Source: Muribaculaceae bacterium
GTDB lineage: Bacteria > Bacteroidota > Bacteroidia > Bacteroidales > Muribaculaceae
Direction of reading: 5' to 3'
Length of the DNA stretch: 7,645 nt
Assembly (NCBI GenBank): GCA_024400895.1
Contig: JAKSMA010000115.1
Location: 1 to 7,645 of the forward strand
The notes under the pieces are model-generated. The model ran no database searches. It was not told where the DNA came from and was given only the letters and a program-made list of their open reading frames with translations. The translations under genes were made by a program, and so were the position numbers. This document shows, in pieces, positions 1-7,000 of the stretch (the stretch's first letter is position 1; every line of letters begins with the position of its first letter).

Positions 1-824
1 AACAAATCGACCGACAAAAACCTGGCACCGGAGGCGACAAATTCACCCTCCCCGACGACTTAAGCAACAGCAATGCTTCACCTGTGCAGTATGTGCCCGC
101 CATCTCTACAAGCGTGAAATTTGATGCCGACCCTGTGACCAACACCTATGGTTGCGAACGCACAACAGTGGCTGCACCAAACCTTGACCTTACTGTTGAC
201 CACTTGGTTATGACTGCCGACAAAAACATCTGGAAAGACAGCGACGGACGTGAGCGCGGCGGATTTGGTGCAACAATCAACCTGACTCCAACGCTTCCTG
301 CAACCACCGCACCTTTCGCATTCTATTACCGCGTATGGCGTGTGAATGGCTCAGAATCACTCCTCAACGCCATCGACGACGTTGAAACCGAGTCATGGCA
401 CACATCTTATGCCCCACTCAAGGAATTCTATCCTGAAGAAGGCTCTGCTATCCAGATTTCTGCCGAAGATGTTTACATCGACTTCATGCCAGGCAAGAGC
501 GATAAAAAGATTGTCACTTACATTGCTCGCCTCTACAGCACCAACCTCTACGAGCCAAACGACGGACGCAGAAAAGAAGGACCAGTCATTGAGCCACTAA
601 AGCCTCAATACTACTATATCACAGAAAAGCGTATTGATGTGGAATACGACCGCAGCGGAAAAATCCCAACCGGCCTTACTGGCGTCACCACCAGCAAGAC
701 ACCTGTAAGCGTTAAGTATTACAACATGATGGGCGTGGCTTCCGACAAGCCTTTCAAGGGCGCGAATGTAATCGTCACCACCTACAGCGACGGCACACGC
801 ACAACCACAAAAGCAACCAAATAA
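1..824 (+). CDS. C-terminal part of a secreted/surface protein with a type IX-like C-terminal sorting tail (5' end outside window)
   Basis: The reading frame is open from base 3 with no stop up to the TAA at 822-824, so 273 residues are visible and the true start lies upstream. A GTG at 84 is an internal codon, not a convincing start. The visible part is Thr-, Asp- and Tyr-rich, with alternating hydrophobic residues typical of beta-sandwich surface proteins. No catalytic motif is recognisable. The last 35-40 residues (about bases 702-821) contain VKYYNMMG, then GANVIV, then YSDGTRTTTK. This resembles the type A C-terminal sorting tails of Bacteroidetes (Y-N-x-x-G, then G-[VI]-x-[IV], then DG...K), which direct proteins through the type IX system or a related route. 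The GVYI-like element is altered to GANVIV, a form I associate with gut Bacteroidales. Function of the main body is unknown. A terminator hairpin follows 17 bases after the stop. Confidence 0.8.
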   Translation, partial: QIDRQKPGTGGDKFTLPDDLSNSNASPVQYVPAISTSVKFDADPVTNTYGCERTTVAAPNLDLTVDHLVMTADKNIWKDSDGRERGGFGATINLTPTLPATTAPFAFYYRVWRVNGSESLLNAIDDVETESWHTSYAPLKEFYPEEGSAIQISAEDVYIDFMPGKSDKKIVTYIARLYSTNLYEPNDGRRKEGPVIEPLKPQYYYITEKRIDVEYDRSGKIPTGLTGVTTSKTPVSVKYYNMMGVASDKPFKGANVIVTTYSDGTRTTTKATK

Positions 825-841
825 TTCAAGTTATCCAAATA

Positions 842-889
842 AAAAAATGGCTAAAGGGGACGGTTCTTTTTAGCCATTTTTTGTTTTTT
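842..889 (+). terminator. Intrinsic terminator hairpin with GGGGACGGTTCTT loop
   Basis: A perfect 14-bp inverted repeat (842-855 AAAAAATGGCTAAA with 869-882) encloses a 13-base loop and is followed by T runs up to 889. It lies just after the stop of the first gene and should end its transcript. The arms are A-rich on one side and T-rich on the other, so it could work on either strand, but no minus-strand gene is near. Its loop shares 15 identical bases (GGGACGGTTCTTTTT) with the hairpin at 918-956. Confidence 0.8.
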
Positions 890-917
890 AACTGCTGATA
901 ATCCGCTATTTAATTGA

Positions 918-956
918 TTTTTTAGTAAAAAGGGACGGTTCTTTTTTACTAAAAAA
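918..956. repeat. Second perfect hairpin with the same loop, different stem
   Basis: The arm TTTTTTAGTAAAAA (918-931) pairs perfectly over 14 bp with 943-956 around the loop GGGACGGTTCT (932-942). The loop is shared with the terminator at 842-889, but the stem sequence is unrelated. No T run follows the right arm, so it is a poor terminator. The layout recalls REP-type palindromic repeats that RAYT/IS200-like transposases act on; that link is inference from memory. Bases 919-936 recur inverted at 1401-1418. Confidence 0.75.
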
Positions 957-1017
957 CAAACCATTTTTCTACACAAGTCTACCGGTCTGCGAGTTATTAT
1001 ATTGGGAGGCGCGTATA

Positions 1018-1034
1018 ACATGCCAAAGGCATGT
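1018..1034. repeat. Short palindrome ACATGCC-aaa-GGCATGT
   Basis: A perfect 7-bp inverted repeat with a 3-base spacer is followed by CCC. It looks like a fragment of the short palindromic repeats common in intergenic regions of gut Bacteroidales, but I cannot confirm copy number from this window. It lacks a T run, so it is not an obvious terminator. Another role could be a protein-binding site upstream of the RNA candidate. Confidence 0.4.
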
Positions 1035-1092
1035 CCCTTCTATGTTGGGGTGGGTGGAAGCAGGATTATTTATATCTTGTTTATCGCCTTCA

Positions 1093-1100
1093 TATCTTTG
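1093..1100 (+). promoter_or_regulatory. Bacteroidetes -7 box upstream of the structured RNA
   Basis: TATCTTTG is an exact match to the Bacteroidetes housekeeping -7 consensus TAnnTTTG. A start site about 4-7 bases downstream would give a transcript beginning near 1105, some 17 bases before the closing stem of the RNA candidate. No clear TTG/TTTG -33 element lies 19-21 bases upstream, which lowers confidence. Confidence 0.45.
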
Positions 1101-1104
1101 TCAA

Positions 1105-1293
1105 TTAAAGATTTTAATATAGGAAGCGATTAACTGTAAAAAGCTGTAGGTGCACAACGACATTAATTAGACTCCGAGTCTACCTTTCTATTTTACATTT
1201 GCAGCTTAAATCCAAAGGGCCTACGACGGTTCATAAGCTCTAGGCTTTGTCCCAATGACTAGGGTGACCTTTGGCAGTTAATCCTTCCTTTTT
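1105..1293 (+). ncRNA. Candidate structured RNA with three-way junction, family not recognised
   Basis: Nested complementarity is visible. The closing stem P1 is GGAAG-(C bulge)-GATTAACTG (1122-1136) pairing with CAGTTAATC-CTTCC (1275-1288). P2 is AAGCTGTA (1141-1148) with 1200-1207, including one G-U pair, and encloses the hairpin TAGACT-ccg-AGTCTA (1168-1182). P3 is CCAAAGG (1212-1218) with CCTTTGG (1268-1274), and it contains GCCTA/TAGGC (1219-1223 with 1241-1245) and a weak CCC/GGG hairpin (1251-1253 with 1262-1264). Junction strands are 4, 4 and 0 bases, so P1 and P3 could stack. The 3' arm of P1 runs into TTTTT (1289-1293), as in an intrinsic terminator. The G-U pair, the T run and the -7 box at 1093 favour the + strand. 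Both ends are estimates. It does not show the hallmarks I know for tmRNA, RNase P RNA, SRP RNA, or TPP and cobalamin riboswitches. It has the size of 6S RNA but not its single long hairpin. It might be a free small RNA or a cis element, though aroA begins about 260 bases further on. Confidence 0.5.
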
Positions 1294-1297
1294 ACAA

Positions 1298-1305
1298 CAA
1301 AGGTA
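1298..1305 (-). promoter_or_regulatory. Possible minus-strand -7 box facing the structured RNA
   Basis: Read on the minus strand this is TACCTTTG, an exact match to TAnnTTTG. A start 4-7 bases downstream would fall right at the outer end of the P1 stem. No good -33 element is visible. On this strand the RNA would end without a T run and one stem pair would be lost, so this is weaker than the + strand reading. Confidence 0.2.
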
Positions 1306-1400
1306 ATGAATAACTATTTTCATAGACATTAAAAGCTCTCCACACCTTGGGAAGATAGAGAAAGTTTTTAAAGCTCATATTTTTCTGCTGCAAACTTAAT

Positions 1401-1419
1401 GTCCCTTTTTACTAAAAAG
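1401..1419. repeat. Inverted half-copy of the hairpin repeat
   Basis: GTCCCTTTTTACTAAAAA (1401-1418) is the exact reverse complement of 919-936, meaning the left arm plus the first five loop bases of the hairpin at 918-956. The GGTTCT part of the loop and the second arm are absent, so this is a half-site. It marks the right boundary of the 500-bp non-coding segment. Confidence 0.65.
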
Positions 1420-1497
1420 TTGCTGTTGGATATGCTGATTTATTGCTGGTTTTCAACAAACCGGCGCAAACAGGGGTGCATAGTTGCGAAAAATTTG

Positions 1498-1505
1498 TAA
1501 TTTTG
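1498..1505 (+). promoter_or_regulatory. Likely promoter -7 box of the aroA operon
   Basis: TAATTTTG matches the Bacteroidetes -7 consensus TAnnTTTG and lies 46 bases before the chosen aroA start. A start site near 1510-1512 would give a leader of about 40 bases. That leader holds a small CCCG-ctca-CGGG hairpin (1520-1531). No clear -33 element is visible. Confidence 0.5.
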
Positions 1506-1551
1506 TAATTTAATGTGCCCCCGCTCACGGGACCACCACAGAAAATTGATT

Positions 1552-2784
1552 ATGAACTATCGTATCACAGCACCCAAGAGGATTGAAGGCGAAATCAATT
1601 TGCCTGCGTCGAAGAGCATCAGCAACCGCGTGTTGCTGCTCAATGCCCTTTGTCCTACGCCGGGCACGCTTTCAAATCTTGCAAAATGCGACGACACCGA
1701 TGCGGTGCTCGCAGCATTGGCCGACCCACATGCCACCGAAGTCAACATTGGTGCCGCTGGCACTGCCATGCGTTTCCTCACAGCCTACTTCGCCACCCGC
1801 GAAGGCCGCACTGTGGTCGTCGATGGCACCGAACGTATGCGCCAACGCCCCATCAAGGTGCTTGTGGATGCACTTCGCTCTTTGGGTGCCGACATCCAAT
1901 ACGCGGGCGAGGAAGGATTCCCGCCGTTGAAAATTACTGGCAAAAAACTGAAAGGCGGCGATTTGACCATAAGCGGCAGCGTTAGTTCACAATATATTAC
2001 CGCCATACTGATGATTGCCCCCGTGATTGGTGGCATCCACCTCACCATTGAAGGCGAAATCATGTCGCGCCCCTACATTGAAATGACGCTGGCACTGATG
2101 GCCCGCTATGGTGTGGAGGCTCAGTGGAATGGCAACATCATCGATGTGCCCGCAGGCGAATACGCCGCGCTCGATTTCACCGTGGAGGCCGACTGGAGTG
2201 CCGCAAGTTACTGGTGGGCGATGCAGGCCATCTTACCACAGTCGCGCATCACGCTCAAAGGCCTTGAGCCACAAAGTCTGCAAGGCGACAGCCGCATCAC
2301 CGAAGTGATGGCGCAAATGGGTGTGACCGGCAATTGGTGCGGACAATACCTCGACCTGCGCAGCGACGGAGGCACCAACTGCTGTTGCTCCACCTTTGCC
2401 GACCTCAGCGGCACACCCGACATCGCACAAACCCTCGTGGTGATGCTCTGCCTGATGGGACGTCCGTTCCGTATCACAGGCCTGCGCACGCTTCGCATCA
2501 AGGAAACCGACCGACTGGAGGCGCTTCGCGTGGAACTTCGCAAACTCGGCTACATCGTGAAAGTGGAAGGCGACGATGCCATCAGTTGGCATTTCGAAAC
2601 CACCGCCCCCGATGCCGAAATCCATATCGCCACCTACCACGACCACCGCATGGCCATGGCTTTTGCCCCGGCTGCCATCCGCTTACCGGGCATGATTATC
2701 GACGATGCGCAGGTGGTGAGCAAATCGTATCCCGAATTCTGGCAACACCTTGCAGAAGCCGGATTTAAAATTGAAGAAGTATGA
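1552..2784 (+). CDS. aroA: 3-phosphoshikimate 1-carboxyvinyltransferase (EPSP synthase)
   Basis: This enzyme transfers the enolpyruvyl group of PEP to shikimate-3-phosphate in the cytoplasm, the sixth step of the shikimate pathway to chorismate. From ATG 1552 it has 410 residues, near the family's usual 410-430. An upstream in-frame ATG at 1513 would sit at the predicted transcription start and adds 13 residues unlike the family, so 1552 is preferred. Visible motifs with likely E. coli equivalents: K21-S22 and R26 (K22, S23, R27), AAGTAMR 68-74 (NAGTAMR), R99 in QRPI (R124), SSQ 145-147 (S169-Q171), SRPY 172-175, D290 in TPD (D313), KETDR 317-321 (K340-R344), HDHRMAM 363-369 (H385-R386) and K391 (K411). 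All catalytic residues appear intact. Two positions differ from E. coli: N94 is Ala68 and P101 is Phe75. A CCC triplet at 277-279 is unusual but lies outside the active-site motifs. The stop overlaps the next start (ATGA). Confidence 0.97.
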   Translation: MNYRITAPKRIEGEINLPASKSISNRVLLLNALCPTPGTLSNLAKCDDTDAVLAALADPHATEVNIGAAGTAMRFLTAYFATREGRTVVVDGTERMRQRPIKVLVDALRSLGADIQYAGEEGFPPLKITGKKLKGGDLTISGSVSSQYITAILMIAPVIGGIHLTIEGEIMSRPYIEMTLALMARYGVEAQWNGNIIDVPAGEYAALDFTVEADWSAASYWWAMQAILPQSRITLKGLEPQSLQGDSRITEVMAQMGVTGNWCGQYLDLRSDGGTNCCCSTFADLSGTPDIAQTLVVMLCLMGRPFRITGLRTLRIKETDRLEALRVELRKLGYIVKVEGDDAISWHFETTAPDAEIHIATYHDHRMAMAFAPAAIRLPGMIIDDAQVVSKSYPEFWQHLAEAGFKIEEV

Positions 2785-3200
2785 TTCCTGCAATGTACAT
2801 ATTCGCGCTGATGGTGGTGGTAGGCATCGTGCTCTACATCTTCGACCTTCGCAGCCGTAAGCCGGGCGAGGAGCCTGAGCCTGTGGTGATGCCCGAGAAC
2901 GACGGATGTACCGACGACTGCTGTTCTACCAACGAGGTGTGCCCCAGCGAGATGCTTCTGGCGGGATGTGACCGCGAAATTGTGTATTTTGAAGACGAGG
3001 AGCTCGATGCATATAAAGGTCGCGCAGCCGACGACTACACCCCCGACGAAGAGGAGCAATTCCGCGATGTGCTCTACACGCTCAAGCCCACCGACCTGCT
3101 CACTTGGGAGCAAAGCGTGAAAAAGCGTGGCATCATCCTCCCGAAGGCTATTCGCGAAGAATTTATCATGCTCTACGGCGAGCGCGCACAAAAACAATAA
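2781..3200 (+). CDS. Small membrane-anchored Cys-rich protein, uncharacterised
   Basis: It has 139 residues. The ATG overlaps the aroA stop by 4 bases (ATGA), which suggests coupled translation and supports this start over the Met at residue 5. Residues 5-21 form one hydrophobic helix, followed by RSRK, so it is probably anchored in the inner membrane with the rest in the cytoplasm by the positive-inside rule. Next comes an acidic Pro/Glu stretch and a cluster of five cysteines (C43, C47, C48, C54, C63; pattern CxxxCCx5Cx8C), then a very acidic segment (YFEDEELDAY, 69-78). The C-terminal domain (about 85-139) is probably helical, with EQFRDVLYTL, a Trp at 109 and KRGIILPKAIREEF. I recall similar hypothetical proteins in other Bacteroides genomes but no function. 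The Cys and Asp/Glu clusters could bind zinc, iron or a cluster, and it sits directly before a metal transporter permease. A metal-handling role is inference only. Confidence 0.85.
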   Translation: MIPAMYIFALMVVVGIVLYIFDLRSRKPGEEPEPVVMPENDGCTDDCCSTNEVCPSEMLLAGCDREIVYFEDEELDAYKGRAADDYTPDEEEQFRDVLYTLKPTDLLTWEQSVKKRGIILPKAIREEFIMLYGERAQKQ

Positions 3201-3212
3201 CAAACGAAAACA

Positions 3213-4052
3213 ATGTTCGACATCGACATATTCAGTTACTCATTTTTCCAAAATGCCCTCATCGGCATCATCTTGGTGAGCATCGCATCGGCCCTCATCG
3301 GCACCTATGTGGTGTGCCGCCGTATGGTGTTCGTCACAGGAGGCATCACCCACGCCAGTTTTGGCGGACTCGGTCTCGGTTTCTATGCAGGTTTGAGTCC
3401 CGCCGTCACTGCAGGCATTTTTGCCATCGCATCGGCACTGGGCGTGGAATGGCTTTCAACACGCCAACATGTGCGTGAAGACTCAGCCATAGGTGTGGTG
3501 TGGGCACTCGGTATGGCGTTGGGCACCATTTTCATCTTCCTCACACCCGGCTATGTGCCCGAACTATCCTCGTTCCTCTTTGGTAACATCCTCACCATCA
3601 GCGCTGCCGACCTCTTGGCGTTTGCCATCTATTTGGTGGTGCTTCTGGCAGTGATGGTGCTGTTTTTCCGCCCCATCCGCAGTTGCGCCTTCGACCCCAA
3701 CTTTGCCCGCACACAAGGGCTTCCCGTGGGTGCCATCAACCTGATGATGACCGTGCTCACTTCGGTGTGCATCGTGCTCACCATCCGCCTCATCGGCATC
3801 ATGCTACTGATGTCGCTTTTCACTATGCCACAGATGATTGCCGAACTGCGCACCCGCCGCTTACTCCCGCTCATGCTGTGGTCGGTGGTTATCAGTCTGG
3901 TGTGCTCGTTGGGCGGTGTTTTCCTCAGCATAGCGCTTTCGGTGCCAGTATCGGCCACCATCGTGCTGTTGCTCATCATCTGCTATGCACTGGCGCGCAT
4001 CTGGGTGCGTCTGAGCACCATTTGCAATAAAAACCATCATTCTGCGTTATAA
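3213..4052 (+). CDS. Metal ABC transporter permease, ABC-3 (ZnuB/MntB/TroC) family
   Basis: This is an integral inner-membrane subunit that forms the path for a divalent metal (Zn2+, Mn2+ or Fe2+) delivered by a periplasmic binding protein. Its 279 residues fit the family (about 260-300), with seven to nine predicted membrane helices. Family marks are ALIGTYVVCRRM (28-39), the conserved His in THASF (H47 in 46-50), REDSAIG (88-94), the cytoplasmic coupling-loop segment FDPNFARTQGLPV (160-172), RLIGIMLLMSL (192-202), and the last helices with GGVFLSIALSVPVSAT (234-249). Metal specificity cannot be read from the sequence. The matching ATPase (ZnuC-like) and binding protein (ZnuA-like) are not in this window and must be elsewhere. 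It starts 12 bases after the Cys-rich gene and ends 9 bases before the lipoprotein gene, so it is probably co-transcribed with both. No Shine-Dalgarno site is seen, which is normal for Bacteroidetes. Confidence 0.93.
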   Translation: MFDIDIFSYSFFQNALIGIILVSIASALIGTYVVCRRMVFVTGGITHASFGGLGLGFYAGLSPAVTAGIFAIASALGVEWLSTRQHVREDSAIGVVWALGMALGTIFIFLTPGYVPELSSFLFGNILTISAADLLAFAIYLVVLLAVMVLFFRPIRSCAFDPNFARTQGLPVGAINLMMTVLTSVCIVLTIRLIGIMLLMSLFTMPQMIAELRTRRLLPLMLWSVVISLVCSLGGVFLSIALSVPVSATIVLLLIICYALARIWVRLSTICNKNHHSAL

Positions 4053-4061
4053 TATTAATTC

Positions 4062-7000
4062 ATGAATAAAATTGGTCGTTACATACCACTGATGCTTCTG
4101 GCATTCATCGCCATTCTTCTCGGCGCCTGCGGCACTAAGAAGAACACCTCCATGTCGCGCTTCTGGCAAGCATTCACCACGCGCTACAATGTGTACTACA
4201 ATGGTATGACCAACTACGAGGAGCAAATTAAAATCCTCGAAAACGACTATCAAGACGACTATTCGCAGCATCTTTTCATCCACCCTTCCGAAGCGCGTAC
4301 GGAGCCTAAGGCGCCACAGCCTTCGGGTAGTTTCGACCGCACTATCGAGAAGATGCAGAAGGCCATCGCCCTCCACTCCATCAAGAAGAAACCCGCGAAA
4401 AAATCGGGCAAGGCCAATGACCCTAAATTCAAGGAATACCTCAAGCGCGAAGAATACAACCCCTTCATTCACAATGCGTGGTTCATGCTGGCGAAAGCCG
4501 AATACATGAAGGGCGACTTCCTGGCTTCTTCTGCCACTTTCCACTACATCTCACGCCACTTCTCATGGAAGCCCGAATTGGTGCTCGAATGCCAGATTTG
4601 GGAAGCATTGAGTTATTGCGCTATGGGATGGACCACCGAGGCCGACAATGTGCTCGCACACATTCACATCGACCAAATCGAGAACAAGCGATTGCGCTCG
4701 CTTGCCAATCTCGCTTTTGCCGACTACTATATCAAGGCCGACCGAAACAAGGAAGCCATTCCTTACCTCTCCGAAGCCATCAAGGGCAACAGCGGAGCGC
4801 AAAAAGTGCGCCTCAACTTCCTTCTTGGCCAACTCTACGAGGATGCCGGCGAAAAACAACTGGCCTACGAGGCATTTAAGCGTGCCGGCAGCTGGAGCGG
4901 CTCCACTTATCGCACCAAGTTCAACGCCCGCATCAAGCAAAGTGCCGTTTACCAGGGCGACAACATCTTGCCCGAGGTGAAAGCCCTCAAGGCCATGACA
5001 CACTACGACCGCAACAAGGAATACCTCGACCAAGTGTACTACGCCATCGGCAACCTCTATCTGTCGCGCAAAGACACTGCCAATGCCGTGGCCAACTATA
5101 TTCTTGCCAACGAGAAAAGTACGCGTAAAGGCATCGACCTCGCCATCAGCCAACTCGCGCTTGGTGGCATCTATTTCGCACAGCACAAATACGACCTTGC
5201 CCAACCCTGCTATTCGCAGGGCATCACATTGGTGAGCGAGTCGTATCCCAACTATCGCGAGTTGAAGAAGCGTAGTGACGTGCTCGACGAACTCGCCGTC
5301 TACGCTGGCAACGTCACCCTCCAAGACTCGCTTCTCCGACTCTCGAAGATGCCGCTCGAGGAGCAGAAGAAGGTGATTAAGAAAATTATCGACGACCTGA
5401 AGAAAAAGGAAAAAGAAGAGGCTGAAAACGCCGCTCGCGAAGAGTATATGGCCAACCAAAGTGCGCAGGGCAACAACAACCCTACCAGCAAAAATGCGCC
5501 TACCGCTTTCACCCTCAACAACGACAAATCGTGGTATTTCTACAATACCGCCACGAAAAATGCCGGCAAGACTGCCTTCCAACAACAGTGGGGTAATCGT
5601 AAGTTGGAAGACAACTGGCGACGCCGCAACAAGAACACATTCTCGTTCGACGACGATGCCAACGCCGCCGCCACCCCAAGCGACTCGGCAGCAGCGGGCG
5701 GAGCAACTCCTGCCGACACCACGCTCACCCCTCAGCAGCGCGACTCTATCAAACATTCTGAAGACCCTCACTTCGAGGAATACTATCTGAAGCAGATTCC
5801 TTCCACTCCTGAGCAAATCCAGACTTCCAACGATGTGATTCAGGAGGGCCTCTACAATATGGGCTTGATTCTCAAGGATAAACTTGAGGACTTCAGCGCT
5901 TCGAGCCACGAGTTCCAGCAATTGCTTGAGCGCTACCCCGACAACACCTATCGCCTCGATGTGTATTACAATCTCTATCTGCTGTGCATGCGCACCGACC
6001 AACTGGCGGAGGCAGAAAAGTGGCGCAGTCTCATCCTTTCCGACTTTGCCGATTCGAAATATGGCCAGGCAATGAAGGATCCTGCCTATCTCGACAACTT
6101 GAAGCAGATGGACAAGGTGCAGGAAGAACTCTATGCTGCCACCTACGAAAACTATCTGAACAACAATAACGAAGCTGTTCACGAGGCCTACGACGAAATG
6201 ATGCGCCGATACCCTCTGTCGAAACTCATGCCTAAATTCATGTTTATCGATGCGCTCTCGTATGTCACCCAAAAGAACTACGACAAGTTTAAGGAAGTGC
6301 TCAAGGAAATGCTCGAGCGCTATCCCGAAACCGACCTCACCCCTACCGCTTCGGCTATCATGAAGCAGGTGAAAGCGGGTCGCCAACTCGCTGGTGGCGG
6401 TACCAACGCGCGCGGTATGCAATGGACTTCGTTTGCACTGACTAACGACACGGCTGGCCGTAAGGCTTCCGACAAGCAGTTTGCCGACATCAAGGCCACC
6501 GCCAACAAGCCTCAAGTGTTTGTGCTCGTTTACAGCAACGACTCTATCAACTCCAACATACTGCTCTACGAAGTGGCGCGACACAATTTCCGCTCGTTCA
6601 ATGTGCGCGACTACGACCTCGAAAAGATGACTTTCGGCAGCATGGGATTGCTCGTGGTGAAGGGCTTCGCCAACTATCCCGAGCTCGTAAGTTATCGCAC
6701 AGTATTTGATGCAGCTGCCGACTTCAAGCAGTATATCGGTCTTATCCACCCTGTGCTCATCAGCGAGGAAAACTTCAATCTGCTCTTGAGCGAAGGACGC
6801 TCATTTGAGGAATATTTCCGCTATCTCGACGCCGAAAACGAGAAGGAAGTGGAAGCAAAAGTGCCCGAAACCGCCACCGACGACCCAGCTCCTGACAAGA
6901 CCAAGAGCGTACGCGACAACACCACTGAAAAGAAGCAAAAGGCCGACGACAAGAAGCAGAAGCCTGCAGAGAAGAAGGCTGAAACCAAGGCTGAAACACC

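Larger units (their letters stand above)
919..1418. other. Non-coding segment of about 500 bp bounded by an 18-bp perfect inverted repeat
   Basis: TTTTTAGTAAAAAGGGAC at 919-936 is matched exactly as its reverse complement at 1401-1418. Between them there is no plausible protein gene. Composition is AT-rich compared with the flanking genes. The interior holds a full hairpin at the left end, a short palindrome (1018-1034), a structured RNA candidate (about 1105-1293) with -7 boxes on both sides, and otherwise unremarkable sequence (957-1017, 1035-1092, 1306-1400). It could be a MITE- or REP-like mobile cassette. No target-site duplication was seen outside the repeats, and no transposase gene is present, so mobility is unproven. 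Confidence 0.45.

Noticed and set aside
84..86. GTG as start of the first gene
   Set aside because: The frame is open through the left window edge and no signal peptide follows the GTG, so the gene is simply truncated.
1105..1293. Assigning the structured RNA to 6S RNA, tmRNA, RNase P RNA or a known riboswitch
   Set aside because: Size suits 6S RNA, but the fold is branched rather than one long hairpin with a central bubble, and the conserved motifs I know of the other classes are absent.
870..1440. Target-site duplication flanking the inverted repeat
   Set aside because: Flanks of 919 and 1418 share no adjoining direct repeat. A TGCTGAT match (893-899 and 1433-1439) is not adjacent to the ends and may be chance.
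1520..1531. CCCG-ctca-CGGG hairpin in the aroA leader as a regulatory element
   Set aside because: Only 4 bp, not extended and without a second alternative fold; too weak to call as an attenuator or riboswitch.
1513..1551. Upstream ATG as aroA start
   Set aside because: It would add 13 residues (MCPRSRDHHRKLI) unlike EPSP synthases and would lie on the predicted transcription start; the ATG at 1552 gives the normal N-terminus.
4563..6749. A 728-codon open frame on the minus strand
   Set aside because: It lies wholly opposite the PorW/SprE-like gene, which has a lipobox, TPR features and family motifs. The antisense translation is Val/Leu/Gly-rich with no recognisable domain, as expected for a shadow of a biased codon pattern.
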